From an uncultured Clostridia bacterium (GTDB taxonomy: Bacteria; Bacillota; Clostridia; TANB77; CAG-508): a stretch of DNA of 64,000 bases. Below the pieces are notes generated by a model that saw nothing but the letters and a program-made list of their open reading frames with translations, did no database searches and had not been told where the DNA came from. Location of the stretch: assembly GCA_934149275.1 (NCBI GenBank), contig CAKPEG010000001.1, positions 111,041 through 175,040 on the forward strand, given 5' to 3'. Position numbers and translations under genes: made by a program. This document shows, one piece after another, positions 9,067-17,367 of this stretch (position 1 is its first letter; each line of letters begins with the position of its first letter).

Positions 9067-10143
9067 CTAATAATCTCTATCATCATCAGTTAAATTTCCG
9101 TAAAAACCATACACTTGCCTGCATAACGGCTGGCTCCTTGTTCCACCCTTTACAACTACTTTTTCCAAATCATCATATATACTATGTAATTTTATACCAT
9201 ATTTCTCCATTGTCTCCACATTCATTTCTTTAAATGCTGGACATGGCAATATCGTTCCATCATACTTTATATCTAATTTTTCAGTTCCAGCAGTACATAA
9301 ATGTGATATTCTTCCATTTAGTGGAATACCTATTCTAATATTTCCACTATAGTTGTCTTTTTCTCTTTTTAGTATTTCGCCAAATTCTTTTAACTCAGTT
9401 TCATCTAACATCAATTCTTGTTTATTCTCCAAGCCTCTTCCTTGTGGTACAAAATTTAAAATACTAATATTCTTTACACCTGCCATTTCCAAGCATTCTA
9501 ATATATCAGGAAACTGTCTATAATTTGGTTTCATTGGAATAAAATGAACATCTACATCTAATCCAACTCTACTTGCTCTAATTAATGAATCCATCAAATC
9601 TGTATTTAAAGCTTTTCTTCCCATTAAATCATTATCAATCTCTTCATCTAATGCCTGCCAATCAAATACAATTTTATTTACATCAAGGTTTTTTAATCTT
9701 TCTAATTCTTGTCGCGTTATAGATGTAAATTCTCCCGGATTCAACATTCTTCCATAATACGCTTGCACATTTCTTTTTAATCTTTCATTCCATGGCTCAT
9801 TCAATTCTATCTCTTGTAAATCATGATTACATTTATCTTTTATATATTCAATTACTTCCGTTGGAATCGCAGAGTTCCTTTTTATCCCACTTGTAAATAT
9901 AACTGTTCTAAGTCCATTATCTCTGCAAAACTTTACCATCTCAAATAAATCTGGATGTAAAAAAGGTTCTCCTCCAGAAATTGATATCTCACCTATTCCA
10001 CCTTGATTAATAAAATGTGTTACTGCCCTTTTAAAATGTTCTATTGGTATTATTGTCTTTTTATCCTTTGATGCATTAGAAGAACAAAACTTGCATTTAT
10101 TAGGACAAGTTTGTATTATTTCAAAACATAAATCCTTTAACAT
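9067..10143 (-). CDS. Radical SAM protein with C-terminal SPASM/twitch-like segment
   Basis: A 358-residue protein. Cys13, Cys17 and Cys20 (TCPNKCKFC) form the CX3CX2C motif that binds the [4Fe-4S] cluster with S-adenosylmethionine, followed by SGGEPFLHPDL. A second Cys cluster near the C-terminus (LCTAGTEKLDIKYDGTILPCPAF) resembles a SPASM or twitch auxiliary-cluster site. The reaction is unknown; such proteins include peptide-modifying maturases, but no precursor peptide is evident nearby. The AGAAGG site abuts a first ATG (10149), so the ATG at 10143, 6 bp further, is the better start. It has its own promoter and appears monocistronic. Confidence 0.85.
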   Translation of the reverse strand: MLKDLCFEIIQTCPNKCKFCSSNASKDKKTIIPIEHFKRAVTHFINQGGIGEISISGGEPFLHPDLFEMVKFCRDNGLRTVIFTSGIKRNSAIPTEVIEYIKDKCNHDLQEIELNEPWNERLKRNVQAYYGRMLNPGEFTSITRQELERLKNLDVNKIVFDWQALDEEIDNDLMGRKALNTDLMDSLIRASRVGLDVDVHFIPMKPNYRQFPDILECLEMAGVKNISILNFVPQGRGLENKQELMLDETELKEFGEILKREKDNYSGNIRIGIPLNGRISHLCTAGTEKLDIKYDGTILPCPAFKEMNVETMEKYGIKLHSIYDDLEKVVVKGGTRSQPLCRQVYGFYGNLTDDDRDY

Positions 10144-10184
10144 AAACATCCTTCTTTCAGATTTTTTATTTTAAGTCGATTTGT

Positions 10185-10213
10185 ATTGTATCATAAAAAG
10201 CTATATTCAACAA
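10185..10213 (-). promoter_or_regulatory. Promoter of the radical SAM gene
   Basis: Minus-strand TTGTTG (10208-10213), a 17-bp spacer, then TACAAT (10185-10190). The ATGATACAATAC context is shared with the promoter at 9025-9053. Confidence 0.5.
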
Positions 10214-10283
10214 GAACAAAAGCGGACATCAACAACATTTGACCAATTATAACATTTTTAAGTCCGCGTCTTTGTTCGCGCGC

Positions 10284-10358
10284 GAAATTTGCTTTGCAAA
10301 TTTCTGTACATTGTTATTTTTATATAATAGGAAGTTCAAAGAACCTTCCTATTATATA
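10284..10358. repeat. Consecutive perfect hairpins in the radical SAM/HAM1 intergenic region
   Basis: GAAATTTGC (10284-10292) pairs with GCAAATTTC (10296-10304), and a 14-bp perfect stem joins 10321-10334 with 10345-10358. A weaker pair GCGGAC/GTCCGC spans 10222-10267. Together with the terminator at 10360-10411, the whole stretch is unusually structured. Confidence 0.55.
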
Positions 10359-10359
10359 A

Positions 10360-10411
10360 AAAAGCGTTTCTAAACATCGGTCATAATTAGACTTTATTTA
10401 AAAACGCTTTT
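10360..10411 (-). terminator. Terminator of the HAM1-family gene
   Basis: AAAAGCGTTT (10360-10369) pairs with AAACGCTTTT (10402-10411). On the minus strand a T run follows. It lies just after the stop codon at 10417. Confidence 0.75.
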
Positions 10412-10416
10412 AAAAA

Positions 10417-10986
10417 TTATTTCTCCTCTTTATACCATTTAGCAAACTCATTCATAGCATCAACTGATTGATATTTCTTCCTATTAGCCCTTTCCTCATC
10501 AGTCATCTGTGCCAATGTCTTGTCATACCCATATGGTTTATATATATACCATAAATCAGACCACTTTTTATCTGTATCATTTCCTAGCACTTTATTAGCA
10601 AGCTCACCTTCATGATTTCCCATAAATTGATGCAATTCCTTGCCATCATAATAAGATAAACACTCCGTAAACCTACAATCTCTGTTTTTCTTTCCTTCCA
10701 TCAACTTTAAAATTCCTTGTATTCCTATAGTATCTAATGCAAAATTAACAAAAGCCTTTGGAAATCCATCTAACTCATCTATCCAAAATCCACAATCTAA
10801 AGATATACAAGGCTTATTCACTAACTTATAAGCCTCCATAACTTTCTGCTTTGAAATATACTTAATATCATCACTTCTTGGTTCATCTAATTCATATTCA
10901 AAAACTTTAAAATTCACATCTTTTAAATGCTTTTTAGCAGACGCAATTTTTCCTTTATTATGTGTTACAAATACAACCTCTTCCAT
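10417..10986 (-). CDS. HAM1/RdgB-family non-canonical purine NTP pyrophosphatase
   Basis: The 189-residue protein opens with VVFVTHNKGKIASAKKHL, the SxNxxK-type nucleotide loop of the ITPase/HAM1 family (T-H-N-K here). It continues with SLDCGFWIDELDGFPKAF (the substrate-binding SGL/DDSGL region), RDCRFTECLSYYDG, and a C-terminal YGYDKTLAQMTDEERA (family FGYDPIF.ELT.EEK). It should convert dITP/XTP to monophosphate and pyrophosphate. I chose the ATG at 10986 because GAAAGAGG lies 8 bp before it. ATG codons at 10992 and 11019 fit worse. It is more divergent than housekeeping RdgB and may be a paralogue. Confidence 0.82.
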   Translation of the reverse strand: MEEVVFVTHNKGKIASAKKHLKDVNFKVFEYELDEPRSDDIKYISKQKVMEAYKLVNKPCISLDCGFWIDELDGFPKAFVNFALDTIGIQGILKLMEGKKNRDCRFTECLSYYDGKELHQFMGNHEGELANKVLGNDTDKKWSDLWYIYKPYGYDKTLAQMTDEERANRKKYQSVDAMNEFAKWYKEEK

Positions 10987-11033
10987 TTCCATATCCTCTT
11001 TCCAATATATTTTGCTCATTTATTATAAAACAT

Positions 11034-11123
11034 TTATATCAGATTTTCCACCTTTTTAAGTTTATGATTACACTTCATATAATTCCATAATTTTTTTATT
11101 TCTTCAACCTCATTATTATTCAT
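11034..11123 (-). pseudogene. N-terminal remnant of a YdcF-like (DUF218) gene
   Basis: An ATG at 11123 behind AAAGGAATTTGGAAT opens a 29-codon frame, MNNNEVEEIKKLWNYMKCNH... then LKKVENLI and a TAA. The LWNYMKCNHKLKK pattern resembles the conserved N-terminus of YdcF/ElyC-type DUF218 proteins (LWDYL.L...L.KAD), and nothing of the rest remains before the HAM1 gene. It is probably a truncated relic. The match is from memory and short, so confidence is low. Confidence 0.35.
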
Positions 11124-11157
11124 ATTCCAAATTCCTTTTCAAATAATACATCATACA

Positions 11158-11721
11158 TTATAAATCAAATTTTTCTTTTATCATTTTAGCCACTTCCTCA
11201 GCTGATATATTTTCATTATTAATTCTCATATAATTCTTAAATATTTTTTCTCCTTCACCTAAATCAGAATTTAGCTTATGCTTAGTCATCGATCTTATTA
11301 AATCATTTTCACTCCATTCCAAATCTCTTTTAGATGCTTTATACTTTAATCTATTATCAGTTTTATTTCTTTTTAATCTTTCTTCCAAAGACGCTTCTAA
11401 CTCTATTACATAAGAATCTTCAAATAAACTCGTCCACTTATCCTTCTCTTTGTTTTCTTCTTCAAAACGATCTCCAAAATCAAAACAACCCGTAAATATT
11501 ATTCCCTTTTCATTACTTTTAGCAAATTCTTTAAATACTTCGTATCTTATAAGCTCATTCATTTTGCAAAATACATTCTTATCATAATCAAATATTAATC
11601 TCACCATTTCTATTGTCATATGATTATAAAATAATTTATATCCTGTTATTTTCGCTAACTCTTGACCAACAGTCATCTTTCCAACAGCCTGTGGACCTAT
11701 TATTAATACAAACTTAGGCAT
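11158..11721 (-). CDS. P-loop nucleotide kinase-like protein (AAA/shikimate-kinase-like)
   Basis: A 187-residue protein starting with a P-loop, GPQAVGKMTVG (residues 9-19). The usual Ser/Thr after GK is Met16, with Thr17 next; this GKMT form recurs in a Firmicute family annotated as AAA or shikimate-kinase-like ATPases. Further conserved features are YNHMT, FTGCFDF, a lid-like basic stretch (LEERLKRNKTDNRLKYKASK) and a C-terminal helix. It presumably phosphorylates a small metabolite, but the substrate is unknown. It lies 30 bp downstream of the metallophosphatase gene in the same direction. Confidence 0.75.
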   Translation of the reverse strand: MPKFVLIIGPQAVGKMTVGQELAKITGYKLFYNHMTIEMVRLIFDYDKNVFCKMNELIRYEVFKEFAKSNEKGIIFTGCFDFGDRFEEENKEKDKWTSLFEDSYVIELEASLEERLKRNKTDNRLKYKASKRDLEWSENDLIRSMTKHKLNSDLGEGEKIFKNYMRINNENISAEEVAKMIKEKFDL

Positions 11722-11751
11722 ATAAATCTCCCCCTAAACTATTCCTACATT

Positions 11752-12588
11752 TTATATTTTATCGACATCTATTCCTAATCTTCTGAAATTTTCATTAATT
11801 TTTGTCATATCTCTATATCTTCCTTCTTTTAATTCAAAGCAATAATTGTCTCCCTCTATATTTAAATTTTCATCTTCCAATTCTTTGTCAATATCATATG
11901 GCACTTTTATAAATTGAAATGAAATATCAGAAGTATAATCTTGTGAATCATATTCTCCTTCTATAATCAAATAATTACTTTTGGTTGTTTCTAATACACT
12001 ACTATCTCTATCATCATTTCTTATAACATCAAAAGAATTTCCCACACTACCTACATTTATCAAGGTTTTATTATATATTTTGTCAAAATAAGAATGATGA
12101 ATATGTCCATATATAACTATATCAGCAATATTTTGAGTACAAGTATTTTCACTTGGCAAAAACATTTGATATTTTGTTTCAATACTATCAACATTTAATA
12201 TAGCTTTATTATTAACTTTAGGTGTCGCATGAAATAATCTTATAAAACTTCCACTCATATAAAATTCATAAGAAAACGGCAAACTCAATAAATACTCTCT
12301 ATCTTCCTCAGTAATTAAAGATTGATTCCATTTTATTCTCTTTTGTTCTGCTTCAGGCAATCGCTCTAAATCTTCATGCTCCATTGAAAAATATTGATCT
12401 GTATTACCTCGAATTACTACATCACATCTTTCTCTTATTAATTTTATACATTCCTTTGGATGAACCCCCTTTGCAATTGTATCTCCCAAACAAATTATTT
12501 TATCAACATTTCTTTTTTCTATATTATTTAATGTAGCCTTTAATGCTTCCAAATTTCCATGTACATCTGAAATAACTGCTATTCTCAT
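11752..12588 (-). CDS. Calcineurin-like metallophosphoesterase
   Basis: A 278-residue protein with the metallophosphoesterase metal-ligand pattern: DVHG (Asp8, His10), CLGDTI (Asp36), RGNTDQ (Asn62), FHATP, and YGHIHHS followed by NVGSVG. The family includes Ap4A/protein phosphatases and phosphodiesterases such as YfcE. Fusion or pairing with one defined substrate is not visible. It follows the Ppx-like gene after 34 bp and precedes the P-loop kinase gene, forming a group of phosphate-handling enzymes. It is cytoplasmic, with no signal peptide. Confidence 0.85.
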   Translation of the reverse strand: MRIAVISDVHGNLEALKATLNNIEKRNVDKIICLGDTIAKGVHPKECIKLIRERCDVVIRGNTDQYFSMEHEDLERLPEAEQKRIKWNQSLITEEDREYLLSLPFSYEFYMSGSFIRLFHATPKVNNKAILNVDSIETKYQMFLPSENTCTQNIADIVIYGHIHHSYFDKIYNKTLINVGSVGNSFDVIRNDDRDSSVLETTKSNYLIIEGEYDSQDYTSDISFQFIKVPYDIDKELEDENLNIEGDNYCFELKEGRYRDMTKINENFRRLGIDVDKI

Positions 12589-12622
12589 TACATTACCCCA
12601 TTATCTTTTATATATTACTATT

Positions 12623-13510
12623 TCAAAATTTTTTTAACTTTAATCCGTCTTCCATATTTATTTTTGTTGGCATAACATATTTAGCATCTACTTTATGAGC
12701 TATCAAATTAGTTATTACTTTCATAGCTCTAGAACCATCAAACCACTTTGGATTATCACTATTTGCTCTAACTCTATCTAAAGAAGTTACCAAAGCATCA
12801 TGATCGTATTTATCACACATTTCAATTGTCAACATATATTTTTGATTTTCGTTTTTATATAAACTATTCTCTATCAAATCATATCCTGCATTATTATACC
12901 AATAGAAATGATCACCACCAGCTAATATCAAAACATCTGCCTTAATATCTATATCACCAATCAATTGATTAACATAGTTATAAACATCATCAAAAGTACA
13001 ACTTGGAATATCATTCTTTAAAGTATCAAATTTATTTGTAACATCTACAACTCCAAAATCATAAAACTTTTTATCAATAACTTTTTTATTATTTACAAAT
13101 ATAAGCTCAATAGAGCCTCCACCACCTATAAAAACGCAAATATTGCCATCATAATCCACATTATTATAACAACCTAAAGCTGTATAATTAGCTTCATCTT
13201 CTTGAGAAACAACTTGAATTTCCAAATTAAATTTATCATTTAACTTCTTATTAATTTCACTTAGCTCTTCATTAGATATACTTCTAAATATACTACATCC
13301 ATAAATATTTATATTCTTTGTATACTTCAAAGCATTCTCTATAACTTCATCCAATTTGCTTAGGTCATTTTCATTAATTCTATTTTCACTTTTATAGTTT
13401 TTCTTAAATTCAATTGTAACTGTATTTTCATACATTAATTCCTCACCTTTATATATATGAGTTTTAGTATTATTACTTCCAATTTCTATAATAGCCGTCA
13501 TATTATCCAT
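12623..13510 (-). CDS. Ppx/GppA-like ASKHA-fold protein
   Basis: A 295-residue protein. The N-terminal IEIGSNNTKTHIY (residues 8-20) is the phosphate-1 loop of the exopolyphosphatase/GppA family, SQEDEA matches the family S.EEEA motif, and FIGGGGSIEL is the second phosphate loop. At 295 residues it is close to short single-module Ppx proteins and lacks the C-terminal HD module of Ppx/GppA. Likely activities are polyphosphate or pppGpp hydrolysis, not provable here. AAGGAG stands 7 bp before the start. Confidence 0.75.
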   Translation of the reverse strand: MDNMTAIIEIGSNNTKTHIYKGEELMYENTVTIEFKKNYKSENRINENDLSKLDEVIENALKYTKNINIYGCSIFRSISNEELSEINKKLNDKFNLEIQVVSQEDEANYTALGCYNNVDYDGNICVFIGGGGSIELIFVNNKKVIDKKFYDFGVVDVTNKFDTLKNDIPSCTFDDVYNYVNQLIGDIDIKADVLILAGGDHFYWYNNAGYDLIENSLYKNENQKYMLTIEMCDKYDHDALVTSLDRVRANSDNPKWFDGSRAMKVITNLIAHKVDAKYVMPTKINMEDGLKLKKF

Positions 13511-13588
13511 ATTTTTTCTCCTTTTTTACAATTAATATTTTATAACTTTTATATCATTTATTTATAAAAAAGTAAATTTATCTATACT

Positions 13589-14398
13589 TTACATTTTCTC
13601 CAACAATTTCTCCAAATACACAGCAACCCCATCTTCATCATTAGACAAAGTAATCTCATCAGCATTTTCTTTAACAATATCAATAGCATTATCCATAGCC
13701 ACCTTGTATCCTACTTGTTCAAACATTGGTAAATCATTATTATCATCACCAATAGCAATAGCCTCTTCTTTCTTTATATCTAAAATCTCCAATAATTTTT
13801 TTACTGCAATTCCTTTATTAGAATTTATATTAGCAATATCACAATACACAGTTTTATCATCTTTAAATTTAATATCTAATAAGCTTTTATGCCTATTTTT
13901 TATTTCTACATTTTTTACTTTTTCAATTCTTGGTATTAAATTTTTAATTTTATCAAAATCATTATCCGCAATAGTACATTGAACCACATCATTACTATAC
14001 ACAAAATCTTCTATGCTCTCTTCTAATTTTTGTTCTTGATCTGGATGTTTTACCTTATTTACAACTCTGCCCTCTCCAACAGCCATAATAAATCTAACAC
14101 CCTCTGGATTAGCAATTTTATATAATTCTATCAAAGCTTCTTTATCCATTTTGTTTACATATAAAATTTTATTTTGCTCATAATCATATATAATTCCACC
14201 ACTTGACGTTATAATATATTTACTAGCAAAACATTCTCTACTTACAGCTTCAGTATATTTTCTTGGTCTACCAGAACACAATACAACCAATATACCTTTT
14301 TGACTAGCTCTTCTTATCATTTCAATTGTATTTCTTGATAAATTTTTATTACTATCTCTTAATGTTCCATCAATATCTATAAATATCGCTTTTACCAT
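13589..14398 (-). CDS. Cof-type HAD hydrolase
   Basis: The 269-residue length is typical of the Cof subfamily IIB HAD phosphatases. Motif I is FIDIDGTL (nucleophile Asp8, acid Asp10), motif II is LCSGRP, and motif IV is AIGDDNNDLPMFE, with Lys194-region motif III near NSNKGIAVKKLL. A large C2B cap lies between. These enzymes dephosphorylate sugar phosphates, flavin precursors or pyridoxal phosphate; the substrate is not predictable. It is a separate gene on the same strand as the phosphatase group. Confidence 0.9.
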   Translation of the reverse strand: MVKAIFIDIDGTLRDSNKNLSRNTIEMIRRASQKGILVVLCSGRPRKYTEAVSRECFASKYIITSSGGIIYDYEQNKILYVNKMDKEALIELYKIANPEGVRFIMAVGEGRVVNKVKHPDQEQKLEESIEDFVYSNDVVQCTIADNDFDKIKNLIPRIEKVKNVEIKNRHKSLLDIKFKDDKTVYCDIANINSNKGIAVKKLLEILDIKKEEAIAIGDDNNDLPMFEQVGYKVAMDNAIDIVKENADEITLSNDEDGVAVYLEKLLEKM

Positions 14399-14435
14399 AT
14401 TTTTTCATTATCCTCTCACATTCTTAAATCAATAT

Positions 14436-15017
14436 TTAAAACAAATCTTGTAATAATTCTCGCTTTACATCTAACCAATTATTTACTCGTATTATCGCCT
14501 TACTTTCAAGCTCTTCATCAGTTAGCTTTTTATTTCTAAACTCCGTAAATAACAATTTTTTATCGCAATTTTCTAAATTTGATGCCCTATCATCAATTCC
14601 TATATCATATTTAATTTTGGTTTTATTGCTCATAAATATAAAATTATTTATATCTATAAAAGGAAACCAGCAATGCAAATATTCAAATTTATTTTTTAAA
14701 TTAGTAGCCGCATCAATTACATTTTCCTTCCAAACATAAGCAGTAACAATATAAACATCATATTTTTCATTTAATTCTCTAACTACATTTACACAATCAG
14801 GTAGTGGTTCAATATAATCACCTCTATCATTTTTATATAAATTTTTATATTTATATATCTTCTTAAATTCCTCTTCTTTGCCCCTTATTAGGTCTTGTCT
14901 ATTTTGACTATTTAATTTTTCAAAATTAACATCTCCTAGAAATTCAATTAAAAATTTAGAAAAATTCCCTACTACAATCACTTCATCCATATCAATCATA
15001 ATTGATTTTCTACCCAT
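14436..15017 (-). CDS. 5'(3')-deoxyribonucleotidase-like (NT5C) HAD protein
   Basis: A 193-residue protein with the HAD motif IMIDMDEVI (Asp9, Asp11), the P.PDCVNVVRELNEKYDVYIVTA motif and a C-terminal DIGIDDRASNL. This is the arrangement of the NT5C family, which dephosphorylates deoxyribonucleoside monophosphates. The ATG at 15017 is preferred because AGAGGTGA lies 8 bp upstream; the GTG at 15026 lacks such a site. Its presence next to two NTP sanitising enzymes suggests nucleotide turnover. Confidence 0.82.
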   Translation of the reverse strand: MGRKSIMIDMDEVIVVGNFSKFLIEFLGDVNFEKLNSQNRQDLIRGKEEEFKKIYKYKNLYKNDRGDYIEPLPDCVNVVRELNEKYDVYIVTAYVWKENVIDAATNLKNKFEYLHCWFPFIDINNFIFMSNKTKIKYDIGIDDRASNLENCDKKLLFTEFRNKKLTDEELESKAIIRVNNWLDVKRELLQDLF

Positions 15018-15118
15018 TCTTGTCACCTCTATTATAAATAAATTTTATATCTATTCACTACAAATCTTCTTCATTAATCAACAAAACAATATCTACTCAG
15101 TCTAAACTAACTTTCAAC

Positions 15119-15670
15119 TTACAAATAACTAACAATATCCTCCAACGTATCATATCCACTCTCACTATTGATATGCCCTGCATTTGGTATACAAACTTGC
15201 TCTGTTGCAATCTTGTCTGCAAATTCTTTTTCAACTTCATATTTCACATATGAATCATTATCTGAATAGAAACAAATTATTTCATCTGCATACTGTTTCA
15301 CATCTTCCAAATTATCAAAATACATTGATTTATTAACATTATCATACTCTTCATTTATACCCAAATAATTATTAAATCCACATACAAATATTAACTTCTT
15401 AACCTTCACCTTATTTTCAACTAAAAATTTTGATATAAACACAGGCGCAATACTATGCCCTATAATAGTTGTATTCTCATTTATAAGACCTAAATCTAAA
15501 TAATATTTTAACAACTTACTCCAATTCTCATAATTTTGATATCCTACTCCTATTGGAAAATCTGGCACATATACCTGCTTTCCATCTGACTCGATAAAAT
15601 CATGTAACCAACTAAACCAATTTCCAAATGGGCTTCCAAATGATCCATGTATTATAAAATAATTTTCCAT
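15119..15670 (-). CDS. RBBP9/YdeN-family serine hydrolase
   Basis: A 183-residue alpha/beta hydrolase. The oxyanion-side HGSFGSP motif (residues 8-14), nucleophile Ser73 in IIGHSIAP, an acidic FYSDNDSYV loop and the catalytic-His motif NAGHINSESGY match the RBBP9/YdeN (DUF915-like, single-domain) family. Its substrates are unknown. It is cytoplasmic, and the first gene of its stretch, with a 625-bp gene-poor region upstream. Confidence 0.83.
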   Translation of the reverse strand: MENYFIIHGSFGSPFGNWFSWLHDFIESDGKQVYVPDFPIGVGYQNYENWSKLLKYYLDLGLINENTTIIGHSIAPVFISKFLVENKVKVKKLIFVCGFNNYLGINEEYDNVNKSMYFDNLEDVKQYADEIICFYSDNDSYVKYEVEKEFADKIATEQVCIPNAGHINSESGYDTLEDIVSYL

Positions 15671-15746
15671 CTCTATTCCTCCTATATTAGCTTTTTCTCA
15701 TTATTGTATGTCACTTTTATTTTCATATCCTATCATAAAAAGGTTA

Positions 15747-15785
15747 AAAAAGAAAGCCTCATAACAAAGGAAAGGCCTTCTTTTT
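15747..15785 (-). terminator. Terminator-like hairpin
   Basis: An imperfect stem (AAAGAAAGCCT with AGGCCTTCTTT) is followed on the minus strand by a T-rich run. It could end transcripts from the DUF1016 gene side. Confidence 0.5.
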
Positions 15786-15819
15786 AGTTTTATCTATATA
15801 ATTTTTCAATCGTCTCGAA

Positions 15820-16014
15820 TCACACACGGTTAAAATTTAGATTATATATGCTTTTCCACAATTCTAAGTAATCAATAGTGTACTTTTGCATAACTTTTTT
15901 GTTCTTATATTAACTCTAGAAGTCTTGTCCTTCTACGTGTATAGGAAATATGTTAATCATCTCTATCCTGCCTTTAGAGTTCACTTTATTTTCTTCTTTT
16001 AATCTATATTGAGT
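15820..16014 (-). pseudogene. Degenerate KilA-N-domain-like gene remnant
   Basis: One minus-strand frame, interrupted only by two stops (TAG, TAA), reads ...KGRIEMINIFPIHVEGQDF, stop, S, stop, YKNKKVMQKYTIDYLELW, then KSIYNLNFNRV and a stop. The part VMQKYTIDYLELW plus YNLNFNRV resembles the KilA-N pattern (V.QNW.R.RNTIDFLG.WE...NP.FN..EF). KilA-N proteins are DNA-binding factors of phages and accessory islands. The stops and missing C-terminus indicate decay. The identification is from pattern memory. Confidence 0.4.
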
Positions 16015-16030
16015 TTATATTATCAAAATT

Positions 16031-16150
16031 TATATAACGATTTTTTTAATTTTTTCGTTTTATAAAAATTTATAGCACGGATTTTTCGATTTTTCCGTGA
16101 TATAAATTTTTATATCACGAATTTTTCAATTTTTTCGTTATATAGAAATC
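16031..16150. repeat. Three 40-bp tandem palindromic units
   Basis: Units begin at 16031, 16071 and 16111, exactly 40 bp apart. Each has TATA(T/G)(A/C)ACG(A/G)A, a T-rich loop, and a complementary T(C)CGT..TATA arm; units 2 and 3 form 11-bp stems with one mismatch. No unique spacers lie between units, so this is not a CRISPR array. It lies downstream of the DUF1016 gene. Confidence 0.75.
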
Positions 16151-16170
16151 TCTCTATTCCCTTCTTTTTG

Positions 16171-16195
16171 AACTAGTGCATAATTTGCACTAGTT
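16171..16195. repeat. Perfect 10-bp hairpin
   Basis: AACTAGTGCA (16171-16180) and TGCACTAGTT (16186-16195) flank TAATT. There is no T tract on either side, so it is not a convincing terminator. Confidence 0.6.
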
Positions 16196-16295
16196 GGTTT
16201 GTCTTTCAAATATTAAGAATTCTGCGTTACTGCCTCTTATAATTAAATCTTTTATCATATCCTTATTGACTAGTTACATTATTAAACTCTACTTT

Positions 16296-17330
16296 TTATT
16301 TCTCTGCATTTATTGAACCTTCATCCTTTTTTACATAGTTTTCTAGATTTAATTCTTTCTTAAATTCTTCCTCTGTTGGCAAATATAATTTATACTTTGA
16401 TGCAAATATTTGCTTATTATCTTCTGGCAAAGTATATTTTACAACTTGGTCACTTTTATCTGCGCAAAGTACAATTCCAATTGGTGGATTATCGCCTTCA
16501 TTCATCATCTCTCTTGTATAATAATTTACATACATTTGCATCTGTCCTAGATCCTGATGTGTTAAATCTCCTAATTTCAAATCAATTATTACAAAACATT
16601 TTAATATGTAATTGTAAAACACTAAATCAATAAAAAAATGTCTGCCATCAAAAGTTATTTTTTGTTGTCTTGCTACAAAAGAAAAACCTCTTCCTAACTC
16701 CAATAAAAATCTTTGTAAATGGTCTATTATTGCTTGTTCTAAGTCTTTTTCATAAAAATTTGTTTTTCCTTCTAATCCCAAAAATTCTAATACATAAGGA
16801 TCTCTTATAATATTTTTAGGTTCTACTTTTTCTGGTAATCCAATCTCATTTTTAACTGCTTCCTTGTCTTGACTTGCTAATAACCTTTCATAATAGAATG
16901 TTCCTATTTGTCTTTCTAATTGTCTTACACTCCATCCTGATTTAACACATTCTTTTGCATAAAAACTTCTTATTTTTTCATTTTCTACTCTCATTAATAA
17001 TCTATAATGTGACCAACTTAAATCGTCACACAGTGTGTGGCGATTTGGAAAAGCACGATAAAATTGTCTCATATACTTTAAATTTGTAACTGTAAATCCT
17101 TTTCCAAACTCACTTGTTAACTGGTTTGATAAATATTCTAATAACTTTTTACCATATTCTGCTCTATCATTTTCTCCACAAGCTTTATGTATTTCTTGTC
17201 CTATCTCCCAGTATGCTTGTACCATTGCTGAATTCACTACTGTATATATTTTTGACTGTGCTGTTAATACACTATTTCTAATTATTCTATATGATTCTTC
17301 TGGTTGTATTGTTATTGGGTTATCATTCAT
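16296..17330 (-). CDS. DUF1016/YhcG-family PDDEXK nuclease-like protein
   Basis: A 344-residue protein with the DUF1016 N-terminal helical region (IYTVVNSAMVQAYWEIGQ..., then FGKGFTVTNLKYMRQFYRAF) and a C-terminal PDDEXK nuclease core. In the core, FFIDLVFYN and FVIIDLKLGDLT supply the Asp and Asp-x-Lys residues. Members are widespread accessory proteins often found near restriction, defence or mobile elements, and their function is unsettled. The ATG at 17330 follows GAGAGG; the TTG at 17348 is weaker. It has a decayed DNA-binding gene and tandem palindromes downstream, in a patch unlike the conserved genes on either side. Confidence 0.9.
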   Translation of the reverse strand: MNDNPITIQPEESYRIIRNSVLTAQSKIYTVVNSAMVQAYWEIGQEIHKACGENDRAEYGKKLLEYLSNQLTSEFGKGFTVTNLKYMRQFYRAFPNRHTLCDDLSWSHYRLLMRVENEKIRSFYAKECVKSGWSVRQLERQIGTFYYERLLASQDKEAVKNEIGLPEKVEPKNIIRDPYVLEFLGLEGKTNFYEKDLEQAIIDHLQRFLLELGRGFSFVARQQKITFDGRHFFIDLVFYNYILKCFVIIDLKLGDLTHQDLGQMQMYVNYYTREMMNEGDNPPIGIVLCADKSDQVVKYTLPEDNKQIFASKYKLYLPTEEEFKKELNLENYVKKDEGSINAEK

Positions 17331-17367
17331 AAAATCACATCCTCTCAAATTTAAAATTTTTTTGAAT

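Larger units (their letters stand above)
15671..16295. other. Gene-poor accessory patch
   Basis: No intact gene lies here. It contains, in order, a terminator-like hairpin (15747-15785), a degenerate KilA-N-like reading frame (15820-16014), three 40-bp tandem palindromic units (16031-16150) and a perfect 10-bp hairpin (16171-16195). Confidence 0.7.

Noticed and set aside
9067..10143. Prokaryotic viperin (anti-phage radical SAM)
   Set aside because: The cluster motif context TCPNKCKFCSSN and the C-terminal CTAG...CPAF cysteines fit SPASM/twitch proteins, not viperins.
16031..16150. CRISPR array
   Set aside because: The three 40-bp units abut without unique spacers and no cas genes are near.
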